Source: Thereva unica (Eukaryota; Arthropoda; Insecta; Diptera; Therevidae). Taken from it: a stretch of 64,000 nt of DNA. The DNA lies in the NCBI GenBank assembly GCA_949987705.1, contig OX465281.1, positions 237,915,143-237,979,142 of the forward strand. Reading direction: 5' to 3'. Under the pieces are notes generated by a model, which was not told where the DNA came from, made no database searches, and was given only the letters and a program-made list of their open reading frames with translations. How positions within the stretch are numbered: the first letter of the stretch is position 1; each line of letters begins with the position of its first letter. Positions 34,013 to 44,995 of this stretch are shown in pieces. The position numbers and the translations under genes were made by a program.

Positions 34013-35284
34013 ATGACTGGCCGGACTAAGCCTAAGAGGAAAGGGACAGCTGCTGCCCAAGAGGCCGACGATCCTCCGGGCGCATCGGACCAACTGGAAC
34101 CCTCTGACCACTCCGGTGTTGAAGATGAGACAGCCGGCCAAGACTGGCCGGGAGCCGCCGGAGAAGGTCCCTCCAAAATCTCTAAAGCAGACCTGAAAAG
34201 TGCCATCGACAAGGCTCTGCCCTATTGCTCCTCGGAGCCTGAACGTGTCCTCCCAGAGGCGCCCCCCAGACCTGCCAGCCTTCAGGTCCCACTGGCCTTA
34301 GATTTTCGCCAGAGGACTACTAGTGTTAGCGCCCCTCCCTCTCCCAGAGCGTACGCATCGTACACTACAGCGTGTCATCCGGGACCCAGTGACGTATGGG
34401 CAACCAGACCTACTATGGGGCCCCCATTACCCCCAGCTGAAGTCCGTTCCTCCGCAGCCCCGGCCAAGTACAAGTCCCCGGTAGTCCACTGGAAGATCCG
34501 ATTCTCGGGTCGCGAAAATGCACTCCCCGCAGAAGAATTTTTGTTCCGTGTGCGGACGAGAGCTGAAGACGAGGGAGTCCAGCCACCCGAACTGCTACGT
34601 AACATTTCCGCGCTACTAACCGAAAGAGCTGAAGAGTGGTATTGGACACAGTTCCGGAGGGGGTATCCTACTCCTACCTGGCAAGATTTCCGCATGAGGT
34701 TCGTGGAGCAGTTTGGCGGTCAAACCTCCGAGTACCAGGTCATCAAAGAAATACTAGAGACCAAGCAGGGGAACTTGGCCTTTGATGACTATGCGGCCAA
34801 GATTTTCACCCTCCACAACCGGCTATCCAGGCCGATGCCTCCGACGGAGTTGGTTCGCATCCTGATGCAAAACTTGAACGTCTCCCTAGGGTCCGCCATC
34901 ATGGGATCCTCGTATCAAGATGTGCGCCAACTTCGCGAGGCTTGTTTAAGGGTGGAAAGCTGGCAGCGGGAAAGGAAGGGCGAGCACCGACACACGCCCA
35001 GGATCCACGAGCTCGAGTCACCTCAACCCCAGCCTTATTCAAACCATTACCAGCCCTACGCCCCGGAGCCTGGCTGCCGCGCGGAATCTCACACTAATCA
35101 GCCGCCTGCCCTTGAAGAAGTCCGTAAGGCTCAGCCCAGCCGACCACCTCCCAAGTGCTGGAATTGCCGACAAGAGGGACACGGGTTCATGATGTGCACC
35201 TCCCCTACTCGCAGCATTTTCTGTTATCGATGTGGGCGACCAGACGCGTATGCACCAACTTGTCCCAGCTGCTCGGGAAACTAG
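34013..35284 (+). CDS. gag: Gag polyprotein of the Gypsy element
   Basis: 423 aa from ATG at 34013 to TAG at 35282-35284. Gag packages the element RNA into cytoplasmic particles. The N-terminal 130 residues are Pro/Ala/Ser-rich. From about residue 160 (WKIRFSGRENALPAEEFL) a retrotransposon-gag domain follows, including WQDFRMRFVEQFGG. Near the C-terminus is a CCHC zinc knuckle, CWNCRQEGHGFMMC (residues 382-395), and a second one, CYRCGRPDAYAPTC (404-417), in which the conserved His is replaced by Ala, so it may bind zinc poorly or not at all. The last sense codons contain the slippery heptamer that feeds ribosomes into pol. No internal stop. Confidence 0.95.
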   Translation: MTGRTKPKRKGTAAAQEADDPPGASDQLEPSDHSGVEDETAGQDWPGAAGEGPSKISKADLKSAIDKALPYCSSEPERVLPEAPPRPASLQVPLALDFRQRTTSVSAPPSPRAYASYTTACHPGPSDVWATRPTMGPPLPPAEVRSSAAPAKYKSPVVHWKIRFSGRENALPAEEFLFRVRTRAEDEGVQPPELLRNISALLTERAEEWYWTQFRRGYPTPTWQDFRMRFVEQFGGQTSEYQVIKEILETKQGNLAFDDYAAKIFTLHNRLSRPMPPTELVRILMQNLNVSLGSAIMGSSYQDVRQLREACLRVESWQRERKGEHRHTPRIHELESPQPQPYSNHYQPYAPEPGCRAESHTNQPPALEEVRKAQPSRPPPKCWNCRQEGHGFMMCTSPTRSIFCYRCGRPDAYAPTCPSCSGN

Positions 35285-35319
35285 AGTCTGGGTGCGAGAC
35301 TCCCTGCGAGGCCGCACCC
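35275..35319 (+). promoter_or_regulatory. Programmed -1 ribosomal frameshift signal (gag to pol)
   Basis: The heptamer GGGAAAC (35275-35281) is phased G GGA AAC in the gag frame and is followed at once by the gag stop TAG. Eight nt later a perfect 7 bp stem begins: GGGTGCG at 35290-35296 pairs with CGCACCC at 35313-35319 around a 16 nt loop. CCTG in that loop (35303-35306 region) could pair with CAGG just downstream to form a pseudoknot. Heptamer type, spacing and stem fit the standard retroviral -1 signal, and pol lies in the -1 frame. Confidence 0.88.
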
Positions 35320-38300
35320 TGCTCAGGATTCCCTACCAATAATGTCTACCCGGCCATGTCACCTATTGCCATGGATAGTTCGGATCTGCCGACAATAGAT
35401 CCCTTACCGGTCTTCCCATCTCCTCAGGTCAGAGCCTCCTTCATGCAACGATGGGCTAACTATCACACAATCCGTAAACGGATTTTCGAAGAACCCGATA
35501 AGACCTTACCAGCCTACAGAGTCCCACCCATTCGGCAACGTGCAATTGAAAAGCGGACTCACGTCCGAAAGATCATCGCCACCCTATTTCAGGATGATGG
35601 CGATGACCGACCCTTCGCCAACGTGCGGATTCACAACACCAGTATGTCAGGATTATTGGACTCAGGAGCCAGCATCAGCTGTTTGGGAAGAGGGGCAGAG
35701 TCGTTCCTCCTGCATAACCCTGAAATTAAGCTGCACCGGCTGCACACCTCCGTCCAGGTAGCTGACGGCAAGCCAAAGAATGTGCTGGGTTATATTGTCG
35801 TACCTATCACCTACGGGTCCCGCACCATCGTAATGACTCTGTATATAGTACCTGACTTGTCTCAAATTCTGTATCTTGGCGTTGATTTTTGGAGGGCTTT
35901 TAAATTGGCCCCACATATTATAGGGGAAATACACCACACCCCATCCTCGGACCCCAACAGTCATCACCTTGACGAGTCCCAACAGGAGCGATTGAACCAG
36001 GCTCGAGCGCGGTTCCCGTCATTCGACACCTGTGGACTTGGTAGAACGCACCTGGAACAGCACGTGATCGACACTGGCGAGGCGGTACCCATTAAGCAGA
36101 GGCACTACCCTGTCTCTCCCGCCATTCAGGCCCTCATGTATGAGGAGGTCGATCGCATGCTGAGTCTAGGTGTAATCGAAGAGTCCAACAGTCCCTGGAA
36201 CTCGCCCGTAGTCTTGGTTCGCAAGCCCGGAAAGGTTCGCCTCTGTTTGGACTCGCGCAAGGTGAACACAGTAACAGTGAAGGATGCCTACCCGCTGCCT
36301 CACATAGACGGCCTTTTAGGACGGTTGCAGGATACCCGCTTTATCTCGGCGATTGACCTCAAGGATGCCTTCTGGCAAATCCCCTTAGAGAAAAAGTCTC
36401 GAGAGAAGACGGCCTTCACCGTCCCTGGAAGACCGCTCTATCAATTTAAAGTGATGCCGTTCGGACTCTGTAACGCCCCGCAACGCATGTGTCGCCTCAT
36501 GGACAAGGTGATCCCAGGCTCTCTTCGAGAACGCGTTTTCGTCTATTTAGACGATCTATTGGTAGTGTCTCCAGACTTCGAGACACACGTCCAGATGCTG
36601 GAACAGGTCGCAGACTGTCTGCGAGGTTCTGGTTTAACAGTGAACCTGAACAAAAGCAGGTTCTGCGTCCGGGAGGTGAAATATCTGGGCTTTATCATCG
36701 GCGATGGATCACTCAAAACCGACCCCGACAAGGTTGCAGCCATCAGAGACTTCCCAGTCCCAAAGTCTGCCAAACAGGTGCGACGGTTTTTAGGCATGAC
36801 GGGATGGTATAGGCGCTTCATAAGCAATTATGCCAGCATTGCCTCACCCATCACCGACTGTCTAAAGAGCGGCAAATTTGTTTGGACCGACGAAGCCCTC
36901 AGTGCATTTGAGGAACTGAAGAAGTCCATGATGTCTGCTCCTTTATTGGTAACCCCAGATTTCGCCAGCCCCTTCTTTATCCAATGCGACGCCAGTAAAA
37001 CCGGAGTAGGGAGCGTCCTGTTCCAACGACGCGGCGATGAAGAACACCCCATCGCCTACTTTTCAAAAAAACTGAACAGTGCCCAGCGCAACTATTCGAT
37101 CACCGAGTTAGAGTGCTACGCTGCAGTGCTGAGTGTTAAGAAGTTCCGGGCGTATGTGGAAGGGCATACCTTCACCATCATTACCGACCATGCCAGCTTG
37201 AGGTGGCTCATGAGCCAGACTGACCTAAACGGCCGCCTAGCACGGTGGAGCCTAAAGTTGCAGGGCTTCCAATTTTCAATTGAGCACCGCAAGGGTAGTC
37301 AGAACGTGGTGCCGGACGCACTGTCACGAGTCGACTGCATTGATGAAGTGCAGTTCTGCCGTGACGTGGACCTTACGTCCCCAGCCTTCAGGACAGAGGA
37401 CTATCAACATCTCGCTGATAAAATCAGCAAAGATGCTGAACGGTTACCTGACCTCCAGGTTTCGGACGGATATGTGTTCCACCGCTCGGCCCCCCGTACT
37501 GGTGACCCTGAGACGGATGACCTAATATGGAAATTGTGGATCCCTGCAGAACTAACCACTTCTCTGGTCGAGTCCGCTCATGCACCCCCCCAAGCTTCAC
37601 ATGGCGGTATCCGTAAGACACTCGAAAGATTGCGCGAAAAATATTATTGGCCAGGCATGGCTAGCCAAGTTAGATCCTACATCGCAGCCTGTGACACATG
37701 TAAAACCACTAAGGCCCCCAACACTATCCTAAGGCCCCCTATGGGTGAAGCCATGGAGGTTCAACGTCCTTTCCAGGTCTTATACGTAGATTATATGGGC
37801 CCATACCCCAGATCCAAAAAAGGCTATACCGCCATCTTCGTGGTCTTAGACGCGTTTTCCAAATTTACGTTTCTCCATCCCGTACCCGCCGAAACCTCTA
37901 GTGCCGCCACCAGCTTCCTCGAGCACCGTATATTCCATGCTTATGGTGTCCCGGAGAAAATTTTTTCCGACAATGGAAGGCACTTTACCTCTAAGGAGTT
38001 CGAGAAGCTATTAACTGACTATGGCATACAGCACCTACGCACGGCAGTCTATGCTCCGCACCCCAACGCGTCTGAGCGAGTAAATCGTTCAGTGCTGGCA
38101 GCCATCCGCGCTTATATTGGTACCGATCACCGTGACTGGGACAAACACCTGTCGGCTATAGAGTGCGCCTTCCGTAGCGCTCGTCATGAGTCCATCGGCA
38201 CCTCTCCCTATCAGGCTCTTTTCGGATACCCCATGGTCCTTCACGGATCAGCGTATCCACTGCTGAAAACCCTGGGAGCTCTGAAAGAAGGAGAGATTGC

Positions 38301-38607
38301 CGTACTACCGGCTGTGGACTGCGGACAAGCCCTACGTGAGCAAGTAGCACACCAGCTCGCCACCGCCCACGCTAGGCACCAGAAAAATTACAACCTACGT
38401 TGTAAGGTCGTACGTTTCTCGCCAGGTCAGCCCGTGTTTTATAGGACCTTCCCAGTCAGTAAGAAAGCTGAACGCTTCTGCGCCAAACTAGCTGACAAAT
38501 TCACAAAGGCACGAGTGAAGAGACCGATAGGCACCAGCCGATACGAATTGGAGGACCTGACAGGGCGTAGCCTTGGTATCTACCACGCCAAAGACATTAG
38601 GACCTGA
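35278..38607 (+). CDS. pol: Pol polyprotein: protease, RT, RNase H, integrase
   Basis: About 1,110 aa in the -1 frame relative to gag, open from upstream of the slippery site to TGA at 38605-38607. Expected to be made only as a Gag-Pol fusion, since no good own start exists. Numbering from 35278: aspartic protease LLDSGAS (Asp near 128); RT with SAIDLKDAFWQIPL and YLDDLL (423-426); RNase H with IQCDASKTG (Asp near 571) and ITDHASL; integrase with an H..H..C..C zinc region (HAPPQASH ... CDTC) and the catalytic triad Asp 838, Asp 898 (FSDNGRHF) and Glu 933, giving the D,D-34-E spacing. The PR-RT-RH-IN order places it in Ty3/Gypsy. All catalytic residues are present, so it is likely functional. 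Confidence 0.96.
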   Translation, partial: KLESGCETPCEAAPCSGFPTNNVYPAMSPIAMDSSDLPTIDPLPVFPSPQVRASFMQRWANYHTIRKRIFEEPDKTLPAYRVPPIRQRAIEKRTHVRKIIATLFQDDGDDRPFANVRIHNTSMSGLLDSGASISCLGRGAESFLLHNPEIKLHRLHTSVQVADGKPKNVLGYIVVPITYGSRTIVMTLYIVPDLSQILYLGVDFWRAFKLAPHIIGEIHHTPSSDPNSHHLDESQQERLNQARARFPSFDTCGLGRTHLEQHVIDTGEAVPIKQRHYPVSPAIQALMYEEVDRMLSLGVIEESNSPWNSPVVLVRKPGKVRLCLDSRKVNTVTVKDAYPLPHIDGLLGRLQDTRFISAIDLKDAFWQIPLEKKSREKTAFTVPGRPLYQFKVMPFGLCNAPQRMCRLMDKVIPGSLRERVFVYLDDLLVVSPDFETHVQMLEQVADCLRGSGLTVNLNKSRFCVREVKYLGFIIGDGSLKTDPDKVAAIRDFPVPKSAKQVRRFLGMTGWYRRFISNYASIASPITDCLKSGKFVWTDEALSAFEELKKSMMSAPLLVTPDFASPFFIQCDASKTGVGSVLFQRRGDEEHPIAYFSKKLNSAQRNYSITELECYAAVLSVKKFRAYVEGHTFTIITDHASLRWLMSQTDLNGRLARWSLKLQGFQFSIEHRKGSQNVVPDALSRVDCIDEVQFCRDVDLTSPAFRTEDYQHLADKISKDAERLPDLQVSDGYVFHRSAPRTGDPETDDLIWKLWIPAELTTSLVESAHAPPQASHGGIRKTLERLREKYYWPGMASQVRSYIAACDTCKTTKAPNTILRPPMGEAMEVQRPFQVLYVDYMGPYPRSKKGYTAIFVVLDAFSKFTFLHPVPAETSSAATSFLEHRIFHAYGVPEKIFSDNGRHFTSKEFEKLLTDYGIQHLRTAVYAPHPNASERVNRSVLAAIRAYIGTDHRDWDKHLSAIECAFRSARHESIGTSPYQALFGYPMVLHGSAYPLLKTLGALKEGEIAVLPAVDCGQALREQVAHQLATAHARHQKNYNLRCKVVRFSPGQPVFYRTFPVSKKAERFCAKLADKFTKARVKRPIGTSRYELEDLTGRSLGIYHAKDIRT

Positions 38608-40621
38608 GGAGCTAACTATTGGAAAGTAGCCCCCCGACCATGAGTTCAGGACGACGACAATATGGCATTGCCGGAGGATCGAATCCATGGGCGAAGGCAC
38701 TTTCCGAAGGAATGACTTAGCGCTTCCGTAGGGATTTTTCGGGACAAAGTGGATTTGCCTCGATTCTCCCTTCGGGAACCCTAATTCACCCCTCTGGCTA
38801 TTAGGTTACCAACAGTTTCACCCAGCCTGCTTCGAAGCAAGTCCAACCCCGAGTAGCCCTAATAAGGCATCTCGCCGGCTTCACCGGTTAATAATAGGGT
38901 ACCCGGCAAGGTCCGCTTAGGTAGCTTCCCTAGCGGATGGTACACCGTGTTGTTACACTTGGCCGTCTGGGACCAAGTTTTAATGTCAACATTTATCATA
39001 AGGCTGCCAGACCAGTCTTCATGTCATGCCGCTTCACCCTGGAACGAGGAGTTCTTAGACCCGAGTTTCGCGACATCCACTTCCAATAGTAGCACTGCGA
39101 CACGGCCAGCAGTGCGCTGGGTTTCAACGCATGCCACAGTTCCACTACGTCCCGACGCACTTAGAATTTCAATTACTTTGGTTCTCTTCTCGAAACTGGA
39201 TACCTGATAAAAGTGTGGTTCTACCTCAGCAAACGACCCTACAACTAGACCAAAGGATAGGAATACGTAATCATTTAAGAATGGGCTCGACCATCTCCGT
39301 AGCTCTTCAAGGAATTGATGGATGATTCATAATCCTCTCGACCAACAACAGGAAGCCCATGACGAGCATATTAGATACGTAATCGATTGAGTTTAGATGC
39401 GAATTCAATGCAAATTATCTTACTTCACTAAATACCTGTATGCTAGGTTCATGGGTTGGTGAAACTATCAACACGTGCGGCTTTCCAATCGACAAATCTT
39501 GGTTATCAACTAACGAATCATGAACAATAAGTAGAAAAAAGTTATACGTTTTCACGGAACCAGTCAGAACACAAGCCATCCAAACTCGTTTAGCCATTAT
39601 TATTGGAATAGCATTTTTGTTGATCGGTGTCGGTACGGTATATCCTGGCTTCCATACATTTTCCAAGAAGAAATTTTAATCCAGTTTCTTGAAAGGAATT
39701 GATAACAGGTGCTGTCCCATTAGCAACTTTGATAGGAATCTATTCGTATTTGTCAAAATTAATTCCGCTGTTGATTCCCGAATTGAAGATTTCTTCTTCA
39801 TTATCTGTTGAAAATCTCTCTTGATTTTTCTGTTGCCTCATCCCCCATCTCCACGCTCTGCGTCGTGTTTTCTTCTTCCTCTCCCACCTCCTTCTTGACC
39901 ATCCCTTTTACCAAAGCAATATCACGAGTCTCAAATCCATGTTCATAGTCCTCATCAAGTTGTTCTGAGCCTCCAATACTTCTATGAGCTTTTTGCCTGA
40001 AGCCATCGCTTCTGTCACCATCATCGCGCCGACCGCCAAAACCTTCGCCACCAACTTCCATAGAGACCTAACACCGCTTGGATTATGTCCGTTTGAGTAT
40101 GGAGCCGACGAATCTAGACACCCTCCCGGCTCATGAGGCCCAATCGACCCTGTAAGACGTCTGCCGAAAAGAGCTCGAGCGACATGTAGAGTTAGGGTTA
40201 TTCCTGACGGAACAAAACGTCACTCGTACAACACTTAGTAGGAGACGCATGGTGTAACGGTTTATAGGAAAACTAAGCCATGGCCATTGACGAGCGCGTC
40301 GTCCTAAATGATTGCTCGTACGCGAGGAAATCCACTACGAGGCGGATATTATGGAAACATTTAAAAGGGCGTCACGCTAGTTTACCCTCCGAAGGCGCGG
40401 CGGAATGACCGATGCATGTTGCCTCATACCACTATCCGGAGAACGACTCAGCAGAACCTGAGGAAATTTTAACCTTACCTCCTCTAAGAAGAAAACAAGC
40501 GGCAGAGCATGAGACTCTCTCAGGGAGTGGGTGAGCCACACGTTGGCCAAAATCACCATATCAGGCCCCCGTTTATTTTTTCGTGTCCCCTCTCCCCTGG
40601 CGACATCTAGGTGACGCGCGT
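38608..40621 (+). other. Gypsy internal region after pol, no env recognised
   Basis: About 2 kb between pol and the 3' LTR. Plus-strand frames are short and broken. A 36-codon piece at about 39524-39679 encodes a hydrophobic stretch (RLAIIIGIAFLLIGVG) that looks like a membrane segment, preceded by decayed text. It may be the remnant of a third gene or of captured sequence. The minus-strand frames (39415-39666, 39801-40061) look random. A clear polypurine tract directly before 40622 was not found. A second TGTAACGG at 40252, after a purine-rich stretch, is an alternative LTR start. Confidence 0.6.
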
Positions 40622-41137
40622 TGTAACGGTCGCCTGTGAGAAAGATTCCCATAAAGCCAAAAATTAACGACCAACCATAAAAAAAATCCCGATAAATTAA
40701 AAGCTGGCAACCCCATGCACACCAATACCACGCCATAAATCACGCATCGACTCCGACTGCACTGAAACAACGAGAAAGAACAAAAGGCTTCAGGAATGCG
40801 TAATAACGGCGCGCTTTTTGCCCCGGTCGGGGAGTGCTGGCCTGATCGAGCGTCGGGGGCAGTAAGCAGGAAGTTGTCGAGAGTTGCTCAAGGAAATCAG
40901 ACCCTGAATCAGTTGGGTGTCTAGAAAAAGTTTTAGTGATTTTGGTTCTGGAGAAAATATAAATTTTTTTATTGGAAAACCTTTTTTCCTGGAAAAATTG
41001 GAGCGGAGTGAATTTTGACGGATCCGGCGGATGCACCTGGATAATGGAAAATGCAGTTGTCTGGCGGTTCGAGTTTTTGCAGATAAGTAACAGATGGAAG
41101 AATCTAGAATCCTTGCGGTAATTCTGAGGTAATATAG

Positions 41138-41172
<35 letters not shown>

Positions 41173-44135
41173 TTTTTTCTTTCGTGGATTGAAAATATTA
41201 AAAATATTAAGTGAAGATTATAAGTGCACCGTGAGCGAATTGTCATACAAAAAGGAAAATATTAAGAAAATTTTGGGAATACGGAGTTTTTTTTCTGTGG
41301 ATAGTGTTCGAATTTTTCGGTACTTTCTCGCGTGAGATTCGCGATTATTTTTTTTAATTATTGTTTTTGAAATATGCCAATAGGGACATAGGTCGGTTGA
41401 AAAACCATAGAAAACACCACGAGTGAAAGTTACGGTGTTTCATTGTTAATTAATCCAATTGAGAAATTTCGTGAAAATGCTCTAGTTTAACGGTTATCGA
41501 GTATAAAATTTCAAACAAATTTTTTTTCTCTTTGATGCCGTTATCACCGGTATCAGAACAAAAGAGTGGACGTTCAGCAGGTAATTAGGTGCGCGGTTCG
41601 GTATGTGATTTTTTTTGAGTTGTAGCAAAAATCGTTTAAACTTTTTCCGAGTTTTGTCTTTCCTTTTTTTTTGGGTATCTGAATTATATTTCGAAAGAGT
41701 TCGGAATTTCAAAGTTTTTCTTTGTGGATGATGTTTGAACTTTCGGTACTTCCTCGCGTGAGATTCGCGATTTCTTTTAGTTCTTGTTTTTGAAATATGC
41801 CAATAGGGTCATAGGTCGTTAGAAAACAATAGAAAACACCACGAGTGAAAATAACGGTGTTTCCATTGTTAATTAATCTAATTTAGGTTCCGTTAGGTTT
41901 GGGCGTTAAGCAGATTGGGGTTTTTTTTTCTTTTTCTTGAATAAATTTAGGAATTTATAGTGAAATTCGTACCATCATTGTATGGCGCGGGCAAACGAAT
42001 TGTTTGTCCTAGAATTAATAATATTTCCTTATCTAGGTATTGTTAAACGTACTTAAGTGCTTGTAGGAATGGATATCAACCAAACTCCAAGCAGAGATTT
42101 TGTTTACTTTAGATTTGATGGCCGGACACGCGGAAGATGGTGGGTAATAAATTACCTGTTATAAAGGTGTGTATAAACCAGAAGATTATTAGTTAGAGTT
42201 GTGTGAAAGTAAAATAAATGAATTAATCATTGATAGTGATATAAATACATGGGTAATATATTAATCTGTAGATTATTAATGATCGTCATTATCAGCAGCA
42301 GCACCGGCGTAGTAATAAACCTAACAAATATGAATTACATTAGTAACAGAATATAACCTAATTAATAATATCAACAATATTAAATTTTACTACTAACAAT
42401 CGTAATAATAGTAAAATTGCATTGCACTAGCCGGCTGCTTTGGTGTAAAGGTGGTTTCTGCAGTGACCTTTATTACATCGCTGAATTAATTCTCGGTAGC
42501 CATGATTTTTTACGATAATTAATAATAAAAAGAAAATATTGAGAGAAAACCAATTATAGCTATAAGATTTATAAGAAAAAAAAAGAGATATATATAATTA
42601 TAAATATACAAGAAAATTTTTTTTTGTTATTGGATCCTTAATGCAAGGAGAATAGGAAAACGTTTTTTTTGGTGATTTCATTTCTTCTTCTCCATGCCTA
42701 AGAGGCAATTTTCGTTGAGTATATGAGCTCAATTATATGAGAGCGTGAGTCTCAAAAATAAAGTTTCAGGTGTGTGTACGGCCTGTGGAAATTTTGTGCG
42801 GATCGGGTATGAATAATAAATGTCCTTTTCCATCCAATAAGATTACATGATTGGTAAGGAGTGTTTCGTGACATGGTATGAGCTTATATCGTTTGGGCCC
42901 TTAACCGTTTTTGTTTATTGCTGGCTGGAGGTACTGCGCAAGTAGGTGGTTTCTACCGGGCTAGAAATTTAAAACTAATACATCATTATAGATAGAAAGG
43001 ACAACTAAAAGAAAAAAAAAGAAAGCACACAATTCAGTTAACAAAACATTTTGATCGATTTCACCTGCAAGAGAATCAATGATAACCTAAACTAAAATTA
43101 CTTCCATACACTCCGGAATTATACATGAATTAATACAAGAAATCTAACAAATTTTACTAACACATCAAGTAATACATGACATATAACCAAGGTCAATTAA
43201 TACTCGAAATATCATTGTTAATTAATACAGGAGATCTAACCAATTTTTAAGTATGTTTGAATTAATACTAGAACTATAACTAATTTTAATAATACCTCAT
43301 TTAATACATGAACTATAACCAAAATTTAAAATATGAATTGTTATATATTGGTACGTTTTTCCGTATGATGATCAGGTATAGCCAAAAATATACGATGAGG
43401 TATATCCGTATACATTTCTGAGGAAAAACAAATAATCAAATAAGATAATAAAATAAATTAAAATAAAGGAACTATAAACCTTTAACACAAATGAGCAAAT
43501 AAGTTAATAAAATAAAATAAGATAAAGGAACTGTAAACATTTAACACAAATAATCCAATAAATTAATAAAGCAAACCAAAATAAATGGAAGGGAGTAAAT
43601 GGAATTTTGAAGGTCTAGATCATTGATAAAATGACCGAATAACAGCCCCCACGTGAGGCCCTCCGGAATAATGATGCCTCCGCGAAGGGCGAGTTCCTTC
43701 CACTGGATACCACCGGCCACCTAGCCTCCTACAGTATAACCGTTTCTCGCTGACCGAACCACCCCTTCCGACCCTTACGATCGACCCCCTCTCGTTGACC
43801 TCAGTAGATTTTTCTCTCCGCCGCCGCCTCTCTTCTTAATTTCAATCTCAGGCACGAGTTAATTCCTAATATACTGTCATTCTTCGGCATCCCTGTACCG
43901 CGAACCCCACCCCATCCGGCGAGCTAGTTCGCGCATCGCACGTCGTGCCGACAAACGGTGCAGCGGATGCCTAAAACTTCGGCGATATTCCCCGGCGGTC
44001 AAGTCATCTCAGCCACCTTTTTTTTCTGACCCTTTTCTAGTTTTGTGACGATGGTCGTTGCCCTATCTCTTTTTCATTGAGATTATTTTTTTCTTTCTAT
44101 TTCGTGCTATGGCACACCCACTCCCGACAGTTACA
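40622..44135 (+). repeat. 3' LTR, about 3.5 kb
   Basis: 3,514 bp if it starts at TGTAACGGTCG, which mirrors its end CGACAGTTACA (10 of 11 positions). From 40660 on it aligns base for base with 28699-32211. AT-rich, with many AATAAA-like words. The flank after it begins GTCGC, the expected right copy of a 4-5 bp target duplication; the left copy is in the gap. Confidence 0.92.
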
Positions 44136-44754
44136 GTCGCTACTTGTATATACGTTTTTCGTTGTAATAAGTTTTATTCAAGTATTCATTCAGTTTCTGT
44201 TCTAATAATTTTAAGTACATTGTTTTTGGTTACGTCACAATTTGGATTCTCACTACTACTATGAAATACACTTGGGGAATTTGGATTGTCATATCACGTA
44301 TGTATACACTGTACACAGAATCAATTTTAAAAACATAGCCACACAAATATTGTGATATTAAAAATTATTTTGAATATTTGTAAGAGTATTAGTTAGGAGC
44401 TTATTCAAAAAGGAAGTCTCCTATAATAAGTTAATAAAAACCGTTATGTAATTAACGTGACATAATAAAAAAATATAAAAATTTTAAACTATTAAATATA
44501 ATAATAAATAAATATTAAATAAATATATTAAATAAAAGAATAACATAAAATAAAAATATGTGAAGTAATAGTTTTTATTGGCAATATATATGTATATATC
44601 CCTTATATATTGCTATGAGATGAGGGAAGACGGCAAAAATTAGTCCGACCCCATTTCAAAGAACACCTTCAATTTCGTTATGTGGGACAGGGCGCTGGGG
44701 GCGATGAACCTGTATCTGCAAAGGATACTGAGAAAGTACCTGAACGAAGGCTTC
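44136..44754. other. No recognised feature
   Basis: AT-rich sequence right of the Gypsy element; presumably the pre-insertion site. No motif recognised. Confidence 0.4.
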
Positions 44755-44995
44755 ATAACGCAAAAAGTCCTGCAGTCTCGCAAAAAGTCTTGCAGAAAAT
44801 CTTGCAAAAAGTCTTGCATCTTGTCTTGGCCTTACTAAATGTGTAAGACAAGACTTTTTGTCATCACTGATAGATTTTTGGCACTTAATGATGAGCAAAA
44901 AGTCTTGCTATCTGAAGTGTAAGGTCTTGTCCTTGCCTGTTTTATTTGGTCTTGTTTCGGTCTTGCTAAATGTGCACAATTGCTCATCACTAGCT
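44755..44995. repeat. Region of repeated AAAAAGTCTTGC words, both orientations
   Basis: CAAAAAGTCTTGC-type words occur at about 44760, 44780, 44805 and 44893 (plus) and inverted at about 44849 (CAAGACTTTTTG), with looser GGTCTTG copies to 44965. GATGAGCA (44889) and TGCTCATC (44985) form an inverted pair. Probably a diverged MITE or hairpin cluster. Confidence 0.5.

Larger units (their letters stand above)
28699..44135 (+). mobile_element. Gypsy-type LTR retrotransposon, very large, apparently intact
   Basis: Two direct repeats (28699-32211 and 40622-44135) flank an internal region with primer binding site, gag and pol in the order PR-RT-RNaseH-IN, which defines the Ty3/Gypsy group. Total size exceeds 15.4 kb. 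The LTR starts TGTAACGGTCG and ends with the near-inverse CGACAGTTACA. Both gag and pol are open. The two LTRs differ by one substitution that I noticed (AGATTAGTAG / AGATTATTAG), a 31 bp tandem unit extra in the left copy, and homopolymer lengths, so insertion was recent. No env frame was found. The zinc-knuckle and RT motifs suggest an mdg3-like lineage, which is an inference. Confidence 0.95.

Noticed and set aside
39415..40061. Minus-strand frames 39415-39666 and 39801-40061 as genes
   Set aside because: They lie antisense inside the Gypsy internal region and show no motif; the second is low-complexity Glu/Gly/Asp-rich.
40252..40621. LTR start at TGTAACGG (40252)
   Set aside because: It has a better purine-rich run upstream, but the start at 40622 mirrors the LTR end at 10 of 11 positions while this one matches only TGTAAC. 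It is kept as an alternative.
40377..41246. Minus-strand frames in the LTR (and their twins at 28.3-29.1 kb)
   Set aside because: They appear in both LTR copies only because the LTRs are identical; no similarity, and some run through A/T homopolymers or the N gap.
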